Assembly: GCF_943912325.1 (NCBI RefSeq)
Contig: NZ_CALTTX010000018.1
Location: forward strand, 1 to 39,136
Direction of reading: 5' to 3'
DNA length: 39,136 nt
From: an uncultured Microbacterium sp.
GTDB taxonomy: Bacteria > Actinomycetota > Actinomycetes > Actinomycetales > Microbacteriaceae
In this document: positions 6,796 to 13,927 of the stretch, piece by piece
Layout of the letters: each line of letters opens with the position of its first letter
Position numbering within the stretch: position 1 is the first letter of the stretch
The notes under the pieces: model-generated
What the model saw: the letters and a program-made list of their open reading frames with translations, nothing else
Told to the model about the DNA's origin: nothing
The model's database searches: none
Position numbers and translations under genes: made by a program

Positions 6796-7428
6796 ATGCG
6801 CCTGCACGTTGCCGATCACCCGCTCATCACGCACAAGCTCACGGTGCTGCGCGACCGCGCGACGCCCTCGCCCGTGTTCCGCCAGCTCACGAGCGAGCTC
6901 ATGACGCTGCTCGCCTACGAAGCGACGCGAAATGTGCGGGTTGCCGAGGTCGAGATCGAGACACCCGTTTCGACGACGCTCGGCGTGCGGATCGATGACC
7001 CGAAGCCGCTGATCGTGCCGATCTTGCGCGCGGGACTCGGGATGCTCGAGGGCATGGTGACTCTGATTCCGACCGCCGAGGTCGGGTTTCTCGGGATGGC
7101 GCGCAACGAAGAGACGCTGCAGCCGCAGACCTACGCCGAGCGCCTGCCCGATGACCTGAGCGACCGGCAATGCTTCGTGCTCGACCCCATGCTCGCGACG
7201 GGCGGATCGCTCGGAGCGGCGATCGAGTTCTTGTTCGCGCGCGGCGCTCAAGACGTCACGGCGATCTGCATCCTCGGCGCTCCCGAGGGCGTCGCCGCGA
7301 TCGAAAAGCAGGTCGGCGACCGCGATGTGACGCTCGTGCTGGGTGCGCTCGATGAGCGACTCAACGAGCACGGCTACATCGTTCCAGGGCTCGGCGACGC
7401 GGGCGATCGCCTCTACGGCACCGTCTGA
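6796..7428 (+). CDS. upp: Uracil phosphoribosyltransferase
   Basis: Salvages uracil to UMP using PRPP. The 210 residues match the family exactly. Visible signatures are HPLITHKLTVLRD near the N-terminus, VPILRAGLGMLEGM, the PRPP-binding loop VLDPMLATGGSLGAAIE, and the uracil-binding C-terminal YIVPGLGDAGDRLYGT. The message is probably leaderless (TATTCT, 6 nt, ATG). It is divergent from tadA across about 117 bp. The sequence right after the stop holds a short GGGGT/ACCCC hairpin that includes a perfect DnaA-box sequence. Confidence 0.97.
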   Translation: MRLHVADHPLITHKLTVLRDRATPSPVFRQLTSELMTLLAYEATRNVRVAEVEIETPVSTTLGVRIDDPKPLIVPILRAGLGMLEGMVTLIPTAEVGFLGMARNEETLQPQTYAERLPDDLSDRQCFVLDPMLATGGSLGAAIEFLFARGAQDVTAICILGAPEGVAAIEKQVGDRDVTLVLGALDERLNEHGYIVPGLGDAGDRLYGTV

Positions 7429-7443
7429 GCGGCCGTCACGGGG

Positions 7444-7452
7444 TTATCCACA
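7444..7452 (+). promoter_or_regulatory. Perfect DnaA-box sequence TTATCCACA
   Basis: An exact 9-mer match to the E. coli consensus DnaA box, between upp and the Tat mini-protein gene. A second exact copy, on the other strand, lies at 27408-27416. No box cluster, dnaA or dnaN is nearby, so this is not an origin; titration or regulatory binding is possible. Confidence 0.5.
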
Positions 7453-7527
7453 CCCCTTGAGATCGAGCTTCGAATGGGGAAGCGCGGACAGGGCAGTCCT
7501 GACCATCCCCCCATTTCAGGAGGCTTC

Positions 7528-7758
7528 ATGTTCGATCCTTCAACGGGCACATTCGTGCCCACTCCCCGCCCCTCGGGCCTGACTCGCCGCGCGATGCTTC
7601 GCGCCGTCGGCGTCGGGGCCCTCGCCACCCCGCTCGTCGTCGCGCTCGGCAGCGCGGGCGCGTCGGGTGCGCCGCTTGCCGCTGGTGCTGGTGCTGGCGC
7701 GGGCGCGGGCGCCGCGCCCGAATGCGCGGCCGACCTGGTCTCGGCAGGTGCGTCCTGA
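7528..7758 (+). CDS. Small protein with Tat-like signal, overlapping the amidase gene
   Basis: A 76-residue protein preceded by a strong SD (CAGGAGG, spacing 7). Residues 19-24 (TRRAML) followed by a hydrophobic stretch to about residue 45 look like a twin-arginine export signal. The rest is low-complexity Gly/Ala (AGAGAGAGAGAAP) ending in ECAADLVSAGAS with one Cys. No functional domain is visible. Its TGA overlaps the ATG of the amidase gene (ATGA, 7756-7760), so the two are translationally coupled. It could be a genuine exported peptide. Alternatively it is the signal part of a secreted amidase split off by a frameshift, since the amidase itself has no signal. Confidence 0.7.
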   Translation: MFDPSTGTFVPTPRPSGLTRRAMLRAVGVGALATPLVVALGSAGASGAPLAAGAGAGAGAGAAPECAADLVSAGAS

Positions 7759-8585
7759 TGCGGCTTACGTGGCTCGCCGATGACCTCCGCGCCGCCGGGG
7801 TGCAGGTCGTCGAAGAAAGCGGCTGGCTCACCCGCGTCGCGAACCCCAACCTGTCGTTCGACCCCATCGGCGTGCTGTGGCATCACACGGCCGCCGTCAC
7901 GAGCGCGAGCAACCCCAAAGCCGGTCTCGCCGTCGTGCGCGACGGTCGGTCCGATCTAACGGGCCCGCTCGCGCAGGCGTTCGTCGACTACAACGGCGTG
8001 TTCCACGTCATCTCGGCGAACCTCTGCCACCACGCCGGGCGCTCGGGCGGTAGCGGCCCGATTCCGGTCGGCGATGGCAACCAGATGCTCGTCGGCTGGG
8101 AGAGCGGCTTCGGCGGCACGTCGTCCACGCCGCCGATCACCGCGGCGCAGTACAACGCGTCGATCAAGGCCACCGCGGTCGTGCTGCGGCGACTCGGGCA
8201 CGGCGCCGACTATGTGCGCGGCCACAAAGAGACCAGCATGACGGGAAAGATCGATCCGTACGGCCTCGAGATGGATCAGGTGCGCGCCGATGTCGCGGCG
8301 GCCCTCGGCGGGCAACCGCCGCAACCGTCGGCGGGCAGGGCGTTCCAGACCTGGGCGTCGCGCGTGAACGTGCGTTCCGCGCCCAACACGTCGAGCGCCG
8401 TCGTCGGCAACCTCGCGTCGCCGACGACCGTCTACGTGCAGTGCCAGATCGCGGGCGAGACCGTGACCTCGAACGGCTACACGAACAACCTGTGGTCCAA
8501 GATCTCGAGCCCCGTCGCGGGGTACATCTCGAACATCTTCATCGACGGTCCCGCGTCGCTTCCCGTCGGGACCTGCTCGATCTGA
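7758..8585 (+). CDS. N-acetylmuramoyl-L-alanine amidase with SH3-like C-terminal domain
   Basis: A 275-residue amidase_2/PGRP-type enzyme that cleaves the MurNAc-L-Ala bond of peptidoglycan. Likely zinc ligands are His42 or His43 (LWHHTAA), His156 (VRGHKETS) and Asp166 (GKIDP). A Pro-rich linker (about 184-192) leads to an SH3b-like domain (SRVNVRSAPNTSSAVVGNL...), usually a cell-wall binding module. The N-terminus (MRLTWLADDLRAAGVQVVEE) resembles phage endolysins and lacks a signal peptide. The ATG overlaps the stop of the preceding Tat-signal gene. No holin or other phage gene is near, so a domesticated endolysin or a bacterial amidase exported with help from its neighbour is plausible. Confidence 0.9.
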   Translation: MRLTWLADDLRAAGVQVVEESGWLTRVANPNLSFDPIGVLWHHTAAVTSASNPKAGLAVVRDGRSDLTGPLAQAFVDYNGVFHVISANLCHHAGRSGGSGPIPVGDGNQMLVGWESGFGGTSSTPPITAAQYNASIKATAVVLRRLGHGADYVRGHKETSMTGKIDPYGLEMDQVRADVAAALGGQPPQPSAGRAFQTWASRVNVRSAPNTSSAVVGNLASPTTVYVQCQIAGETVTSNGYTNNLWSKISSPVAGYISNIFIDGPASLPVGTCSI

Positions 8586-8625
8586 CGCTCGTGTGTGGCG
8601 CGCGGCCGCGCGCCACACACGAGCG
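8586..8625. terminator. 40-bp perfect palindrome between amidase and corA
   Basis: Arms of 20 nt are exactly complementary with no loop (CGCTCGTGTGTGGCGCGCGG and its complement), starting directly after the amidase stop. It sits between convergent genes, so it is probably a bidirectional transcription stop; there is no T-tract on either side. Confidence 0.75.
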
Positions 8626-8631
8626 GGGCGT

Positions 8632-8686
8632 GCAAGCCACGCGACTCAAACCGCGCGCCCGGCAAGCCGCGCGACTCAAACCGCGC
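8632..8686. repeat. Two 25-bp direct repeats, 30-bp period
   Basis: GCAAGCC(A/G)CGCGACTCAAACC... occurs at 8632-8656 and 8662-8686 with one mismatch, filling the gap up to the corA stop. It may be the remains of a longer tandem array. Confidence 0.8.
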
Positions 8687-8689
8687 AGC

Positions 8690-9703
8690 TCAGAGCCAGT
8701 GGCGTTTCTTGAAGATCAGGTACAGCGAGAACGCGAACGCGGCCATGCCGGCGAGCGCGATCGGGTAGCCGAAGTCCCAGTGGAGCTCGGGCATGTTGTC
8801 GAAGTTCATGCCGTAGATGCCCGAGATCAGGCCGGGCGCGAAGATGATCGCGGCCCACGACGAGATCTTCTTGACCTCTTCGTTCTGCCGGACGTTGATC
8901 TCGGTCTGGCGCTGCGCGACGAGGGTCGCGTGCGTCGTGAGGGCTTTGTCGAGCAGCGCGCGGAACCCGTCTATCTGACCGTCGTAGCGCACGACGTGGT
9001 CGTAGACATCGCGCAGTGCGCGCCGGAGCTCGAGGTCGACGTCGTACTTCTCGTACCCGTCGCGCAGCATCTCGATCATCGCGATGAGCGGATGCACCGC
9101 GCGCCCGAACCCGAGCACCTCGCCGTAGAGCTCGTAGATGCGGCGCGAGAGGGCGTCGTCGTCGGCGACGCCGAAGAGCTGGTCCTCGATCTCGTCGATG
9201 TCGTTCTCGATCCCGTCGACTACGGGCTGATAGTCGTCGACGACGCGGTCGATCACGGCGTACAGCACGGCCTCGGGCCCGAGCGTGAGCAACTCGGGTT
9301 GCCCCTCGAGCCGGTGACGCACGGCCGCGAGGTCGGGCGCTTCGGCGTGCCGGATCGTGATGACGAAGTTCGGCCCGACGAAGACGTGAACCTCGCCGAA
9401 GTCGACCTCTTCGTCGTCGTCGTCGTAGTCCGCGGGGCGCAGCACGACGAAAAGCGTGTCGCCGTAGCGCTCGAGCTTAGCGCGCTGGTGACCGGCGAGC
9501 GTGTCTTCGATCGCGAGCGGGTGCAAACCGAACTCCGACTCGACCGCCGCGACCTCGTTCTCGTCGGGTCGGTACAAGCCGATCCAGCAGAAGGCGTCGG
9601 TGTCGTCGCCGTACGAGCTCAATCGCTCGAACGTCTCATCCAACGAAGCCGGCGTCTCGACCCGCACACCGGCGACATAGATCGCGTTGTCGATCAGTGC
9701 CAT
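8690..9703 (-). CDS. corA: CorA-family magnesium/divalent cation transporter
   Basis: A 337-residue protein with a long acidic cytoplasmic N-terminal domain and two C-terminal membrane helices. The pore signature GMN is present (ISGIYGMNFDNMPELHWDFGYP), followed by the last helix and the basic tail KKRHW. The family forms pentameric channels for Mg2+ (some members Co2+, Ni2+ or Zn2+). It starts 7 nt after the DUF3467 stop, so the two are co-transcribed; the leaderless promoter ahead of DUF3467 is the probable driver. Mg2+ is the most common substrate, but the exact ion is inferred. Confidence 0.95.
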   Translation of the reverse strand: MALIDNAIYVAGVRVETPASLDETFERLSSYGDDTDAFCWIGLYRPDENEVAAVESEFGLHPLAIEDTLAGHQRAKLERYGDTLFVVLRPADYDDDDEEVDFGEVHVFVGPNFVITIRHAEAPDLAAVRHRLEGQPELLTLGPEAVLYAVIDRVVDDYQPVVDGIENDIDEIEDQLFGVADDDALSRRIYELYGEVLGFGRAVHPLIAMIEMLRDGYEKYDVDLELRRALRDVYDHVVRYDGQIDGFRALLDKALTTHATLVAQRQTEINVRQNEEVKKISSWAAIIFAPGLISGIYGMNFDNMPELHWDFGYPIALAGMAAFAFSLYLIFKKRHWL

Positions 9704-9710
9704 GCGCGGT

Positions 9711-10025
9711 TCAGACGCCCGGAGCGTCGGGAGCGGAGCGGCGGCCGGTCTCGATCTCCCAGTACTCGAGCTGCTGGGTGAGCGCCTTGGCCAGCTCGAA
9801 GACCTGCTCAGGGGGGATGCGAATGCGGCTGACGACCCGACCCGGGACGACGGTCGACGTGAGGCCGTTGTCGTCGACGACCTCGCGCGGCGGTTGCGTC
9901 AGGGTGACGAAATCCATCACGAAGACGGTCGGTGTGTGCCAGACGTTCGCGAAATCGGCGAAGTTGCCCGGGGTGATCTCGGGCGGAAGGTCGATCTCGA
10001 ACTGGCGGGGAGCTTCTTCGGCCAT
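9711..10025 (-). CDS. DUF3467 domain protein
   Basis: A 104-residue protein matching the DUF3467 pattern: ITPGNFADFANVWHTPTVFVMDFV near the start, a central VSRIRIPPEQVFELAKALTQQLEYWE, and a variable tail. Members are small cytoplasmic proteins of unknown function. TAGACT ends 6 nt before its ATG and no SD is present, so it is probably leaderless; the TAG of that hexamer is also the stop codon of the preceding nuclease-helicase gene. corA follows after 7 nt, suggesting joint expression, but no functional link is known to me. Confidence 0.88.
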   Translation of the reverse strand: MAEEAPRQFEIDLPPEITPGNFADFANVWHTPTVFVMDFVTLTQPPREVVDDNGLTSTVVPGRVVSRIRIPPEQVFELAKALTQQLEYWEIETGRRSAPDAPGV

Positions 10026-10031
10026 GCGGTG

Positions 10032-10037
10032 AGTCTA
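10032..10037 (-). promoter_or_regulatory. Leaderless -10 (TAGACT) of DUF3467-corA, overlapping a stop codon
   Basis: TAGACT is followed by 6 nt and the ATG at 10025. Its first three bases (10037-10035 on the minus strand) are the TAG stop of the upstream nuclease-helicase gene. Confidence 0.55.
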
Positions 10038-13000
10038 GGTGAGCGTCGTGACCGAAATGGATGCCTCGCGCCCAGCCTCGACGCTCGGCGCGCCCGTGCC
10101 CGTGGAGACCTCATCGCGACCGCCTGCGAGGTAACCGATCCGCCCTTCGTCGGCGGCCAGGAGCCCCGCGAATCCCGCCAGTCGCGCGACGCCCTCGGGC
10201 GTGTGCGGCAGGTCATCGAGGAGCGCCGGGGAGTAGACGAGGTACGCCGCCCACTGGGCGCGCGAAACGGCGACGTTGAGGCGGTTCTGCAACAGCAGGA
10301 ACTCGAGCCCCCGCGGCGCATCGCGCCCCGACGAGGCCGCGAGCGAGACGATCGCGCACACCGCCTCGCGGCCCTGAAACTTGTCGACCGTGCCGACGGG
10401 AATCGCCGTGAATCCGGCTGCCGCGAGCGCCTGCTCGACCTCGACCTGTTGCGCGTTGTAGGGCGTAACGACGATGATGTCGGCTTCGCCGAGCGGTCGG
10501 GTCCCGCCCGAGGCCTCGGTAAAGGCGCGTCCCATGAGGTCGCGCACGATGGCGACGACGCGCTCGGCCTCGTCGGGCGACGCCGTCGTGTCGCCCCGGT
10601 GCCGCACGGGCACGGCGTGCACGCCGGGGGCGACGCCGTCGAGATGGCGGAGTTCGGCCTCGGGGTGCGAGCGGAGCCGCGAGTCATACGACAGCCGCGA
10701 GACGGCGCGTGACACGCGGGGGTGCATGCGCCAGGAGCGTTCGAGAAAGTAGCCGTGATCGTCGGCGATCACGTCGGCGCCGCGCATGACCCAGCCGAGC
10801 GCCGATCCGTCGACTGGTTCGGGGTGGGTGCCCTGGCTCACTTGCGGAAGCTGCTGTGGGTCGCCGAGCAAGAGCAGCCGTGAGGCCGCGACCGAAACGG
10901 CGATCGTCGCCGCGAGCGAGAACTGCCCCGCCTCATCGATCACCAAGAGATCGAGCGCACGGCGTGCGACGCGCTGCGGGTGGGCGAAGTCCCACGCGGT
11001 GCCCCCCACGACGCATCCGGTCGCCGCATTGTCGGCGAGGAAGTTCGCGAGCCCGTCCGACGCGGTCGCCGACTTCGACAGCGCCGTGAACGACACCTCA
11101 CCCGCCCGACCCGGGTCCTTCAGCGCCTTGCCGACGAGACGCGGCGGGACTCCCGCCGCAACGATGCGATCGAGCATGTTCTCGACGACCGCGTGCGACT
11201 GCGCGACGACGCCGATCGAGTAGCCGTGCTCGGCGACGAGTTTCGCGATGACGTGCGAACCGACATAGGTCTTGCCCGTTCCGGGAGGTCCCTGCACCGC
11301 GACGTAACTGCGATCGAGGTCGAGGATCGTCGCCGTGATGTCGTCGACCATCGAGGCCCCGGGCACGCGACTGAGCGCGCCGGTTCGCGTGCGCGGCACG
11401 CCCGCGCGCAGCACGTCGGTCGCCGGATCGGCGGGGAATCCCCGACCCGACGTTACGTCGGCGATGAGCTGGTCGGCCCACTCGTCGATCGCGCCCTGCT
11501 GGTTGCCCGCTGCGGGCGGGGCGCCGGGGGCGATCGCGATCGGCAACTCACGCCACGTCTGGCCGTCGACCGCGCGCTCATCGAGCACGACGCCGTCGTC
11601 GAGCACGTCGTCGATGCGGACCGTGCGCGCGACGTGAATCCATCGCGGTGACGTCTCGGCGTCGAACGGCGCCGGCAAGGCGTAAACGAGCTGCACTTCG
11701 CCGCCTGCGCTCAGCCGCGTGCCGGGCGCGAGCGCGCCGCGCAGGTCGAGCCGACGGGCGAGCACGCGGCCACCCTCGGGGATCCGCCAGTCTTCGAGCA
11801 CGCGCGAGCGGTCGCGATCGATCGCGACGACATCGCGCGTGTCTTCCCAGAACGACAGCGGTTCGCGCAGGCGCGCGAAGTGCCCCGCCCAGAAGGTCTT
11901 GGCCTCGCGCGGGTAGTAGTCGATCGCCGCCGCCGCGAGACGAAGCACCTCGGAGTCGGTCGGCGACACCCCTTCCGCGCGAGAGCCGCCCGCGGCGACC
12001 ACGGCCGACGCATCGAGTCCCCCAGAGGCCGCGTCACCCTCGGCATCCATCGCTCGATCCGCTTCGGCCGCACGCAGCTGCAGCGTTTCGGCGCGCGGCG
12101 ACGGTCGGTACTCGCGCTCGCGCGGGTCCTCATCGCGAGCGGGCTGCAGGTGCGCCTCACGTGCTCGATCGACGAGCCAGTCACGCAACCGCAGGGTCGA
12201 AACACAGTCGTAGCGGTTGTAGTCGGCGAGGTCGTCGAGAATCACGCGCGCGGTTTCGTCGTCGCCCGCGTCACGTGCCGCCATCGCCTCGACGTAGCGC
12301 ACGATCGAATCATCGCCACGCTTGACGTCGGCCGTGCGCACCTGCGCGCCCATATAGAGCGGCTCGAGCTTCTTGATCGAGTACGACCGCGAACCGACGC
12401 GCAGCGCACGCCGCACGATCGGGTAGAGATCGACGAAAACGCCCTCGCGCAACAGCGTGTCGACGTCGGCTTCGCGCACGCCGTAGCGGGCGGCCATCTG
12501 CAACAGGTGGGTGGGCTCATAGGGTGCGTAGTGATATATGTGCATGCCGGGGTTCGCACGCCGCGCCTGCGCGACCACATCGAGGAAGAGCTCGAACGCC
12601 GCCCGTTCCTCGGCGAAATCGTGCGCCCACAGTGCGGAGTACGTGCCCGCCGTGTCGACCCATCCGAACAGATAGTCGATCCCCCACACGGCCCGGTCCG
12701 CTCCCCCCTCGGTATAGAGCGGATCGCCCTCGAAGTCGAAGAAGAGATCCCCGGGATCGCGCGTCGGGAGTGCGGCGAGAGCCGTCGGCATGACGACCTC
12801 GTAGACGGGAGGAATCGCAGGAGCGGCGGGCGTGGATGCTTCACCCGCGGCATGCGGAATCTCAGCGCTCTCGCGAGCCACCGCCTCGGACTCGAGCTGC
12901 AGCGCCGCCTGCGTCTGCAGGGACGAGAAGGTCTCGGCCGACATCGACTCGGGCGCGCCAGCGGAAGCCGCAAGCGCGTCGATCGTCGTGATTCCGGCGT

Positions 13001-13799
13001 CGCGCAAGCGGCGTCGCTGCAGGGGGCGCATGCCGGCGACGAGCAGCAGGTCACGCTGAGCCTCGACCTCGATCTCGCACGTCGCACAGCGGCCACACGC
13101 GAACACGGCTAGGTCGCCGCGCTCGTCGCCCCACGCGATGGGCGGAAGCGAAGCACGCGCGTCGAGCCGCCGGTCGGCGATGAGCGCCCGAATTCGCTCG
13201 AGGCGAAGCTCGAAGACGGGCAAGATATCGTCGACGCGGTGCCGGCTCGTCGTGCCGTCACCGAGCAACAGCTCGACCCGGTTAGCCCGCGGAACGCCCA
13301 ATCGGTCGAGCTGATCGACATATGCCCCGAGCTGCATGAGTGCCGTCACCTTCGCGCGGCGCGCGAGCTTGGTGTCTTGCACGACCCACGGCAAACCGGG
13401 GGCGTCGCGAAAGAGGAAATCGGCGAACCCGACGAACTCGGGCGTCGAGAACGCGGCCTGGTAGACCACCCGGGCCTCGGGATCGTGCAGCGCCTCGTGC
13501 GTGAGGGCGACAGCGGCGGCGAGCGCCTCGGCGTCGCTCGACGGGGCGCGCGGAACCTCGCGCACCGCCCCCGGAAACTCGCGCCGGTACCGCTCGAGCA
13601 TGCGCTGCTCGTGCGCGTCGCCGAGGGCGCCCGCCCGCGCGAGCATGGCGTCTTCGGGGTCAGCGACACGCTCACACCGATCGAGCCGCGCGTCGATGTT
13701 GCGCAGCCACGCGAACTCGCACTCGGCGGCGGATGTGAGGTCGCTCGCGCTCCAAATGAGCGCGGGCGATGAGTCGCCGGGGGTATCGATGAGTCGCAT
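10035..13799 (-). CDS. TM0106-family RecB-like nuclease fused to a superfamily 1 helicase
   Basis: A 1254-residue protein. The N-terminal RecB/Cas4-like nuclease region (about 1-250) includes VQDTKLAR as the likely acidic/Lys core and a cysteine group (CEF near residue 28; CGRCATC near 233-239) suggestive of a 4Fe-4S cluster. An RNase H-like exonuclease region follows (about 350-560: DLFFDFEGDPLY, IYHYAPYEP, YNRYDCVSTLRL). The C-terminal SF1 (Dna2/Upf1-like) helicase has Walker A GPPGTGKT (about 840), DEAGQF (about 955), VTPYNAQQ, VDKFQGRE and NVAVSRAQ. It probably processes nucleic acids; the pathway is unknown. TAGCCT (13818-13823) gives a short leader carrying CAGGAGG. Co-directional with DUF3467 and corA. 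Confidence 0.9.
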   Translation of the reverse strand: MRLIDTPGDSSPALIWSASDLTSAAECEFAWLRNIDARLDRCERVADPEDAMLARAGALGDAHEQRMLERYRREFPGAVREVPRAPSSDAEALAAAVALTHEALHDPEARVVYQAAFSTPEFVGFADFLFRDAPGLPWVVQDTKLARRAKVTALMQLGAYVDQLDRLGVPRANRVELLLGDGTTSRHRVDDILPVFELRLERIRALIADRRLDARASLPPIAWGDERGDLAVFACGRCATCEIEVEAQRDLLLVAGMRPLQRRRLRDAGITTIDALAASAGAPESMSAETFSSLQTQAALQLESEAVARESAEIPHAAGEASTPAAPAIPPVYEVVMPTALAALPTRDPGDLFFDFEGDPLYTEGGADRAVWGIDYLFGWVDTAGTYSALWAHDFAEERAAFELFLDVVAQARRANPGMHIYHYAPYEPTHLLQMAARYGVREADVDTLLREGVFVDLYPIVRRALRVGSRSYSIKKLEPLYMGAQVRTADVKRGDDSIVRYVEAMAARDAGDDETARVILDDLADYNRYDCVSTLRLRDWLVDRAREAHLQPARDEDPREREYRPSPRAETLQLRAAEADRAMDAEGDAASGGLDASAVVAAGGSRAEGVSPTDSEVLRLAAAAIDYYPREAKTFWAGHFARLREPLSFWEDTRDVVAIDRDRSRVLEDWRIPEGGRVLARRLDLRGALAPGTRLSAGGEVQLVYALPAPFDAETSPRWIHVARTVRIDDVLDDGVVLDERAVDGQTWRELPIAIAPGAPPAAGNQQGAIDEWADQLIADVTSGRGFPADPATDVLRAGVPRTRTGALSRVPGASMVDDITATILDLDRSYVAVQGPPGTGKTYVGSHVIAKLVAEHGYSIGVVAQSHAVVENMLDRIVAAGVPPRLVGKALKDPGRAGEVSFTALSKSATASDGLANFLADNAATGCVVGGTAWDFAHPQRVARRALDLLVIDEAGQFSLAATIAVSVAASRLLLLGDPQQLPQVSQGTHPEPVDGSALGWVMRGADVIADDHGYFLERSWRMHPRVSRAVSRLSYDSRLRSHPEAELRHLDGVAPGVHAVPVRHRGDTTASPDEAERVVAIVRDLMGRAFTEASGGTRPLGEADIIVVTPYNAQQVEVEQALAAAGFTAIPVGTVDKFQGREAVCAIVSLAASSGRDAPRGLEFLLLQNRLNVAVSRAQWAAYLVYSPALLDDLPHTPEGVARLAGFAGLLAADEGRIGYLAGGRDEVSTGTGAPSVEAGREASISVTTLT

Positions 13800-13817
13800 G
13801 GGGTGCCTCCTGAGGGA

Positions 13818-13823
13818 AGGCTA
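13818..13823 (-). promoter_or_regulatory. -10 (TAGCCT) of the nuclease-helicase gene
   Basis: TAGCCT predicts a start near 13811, leaving a leader of about a dozen bases with CAGGAGG before the ATG at 13799. This is one of the few starts in the window with both a close -10 and an SD. Confidence 0.5.
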
Positions 13824-13915
13824 GCCGGGGGCTCCGACACTGCTCCCGAAGCCCGGCGCGACAGCAGCCCCGAACCCGCACGGAGCCCGATCCCCCGCCG
13901 ATCGTTCCGCCCTGC

Positions 13916-13921
13916 CAGACT
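13916..13921 (+). promoter_or_regulatory. Leaderless -10 (CAGACT) of nadE
   Basis: CAGACT is followed by 6 nt and the ATG at 13928. It departs from TANNNT at the first base but keeps the A and T at positions 2 and 6. Confidence 0.4.
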
Positions 13922-13927
13922 GGGAGC

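Noticed and set aside
7444..7452. Replication origin
   Set aside because: A single DnaA box, no AT-rich unwinding region, and no dnaA, dnaN or rnpA nearby.
7758..8585. Prophage lysis cassette
   Set aside because: The amidase is endolysin-like, but there is no holin, and neither flank carries structural or replication phage genes.
8441..9781. Plus-strand open frame antisense to corA
   Set aside because: Translation mirrors corA codons and has no domain; corA is unambiguous.
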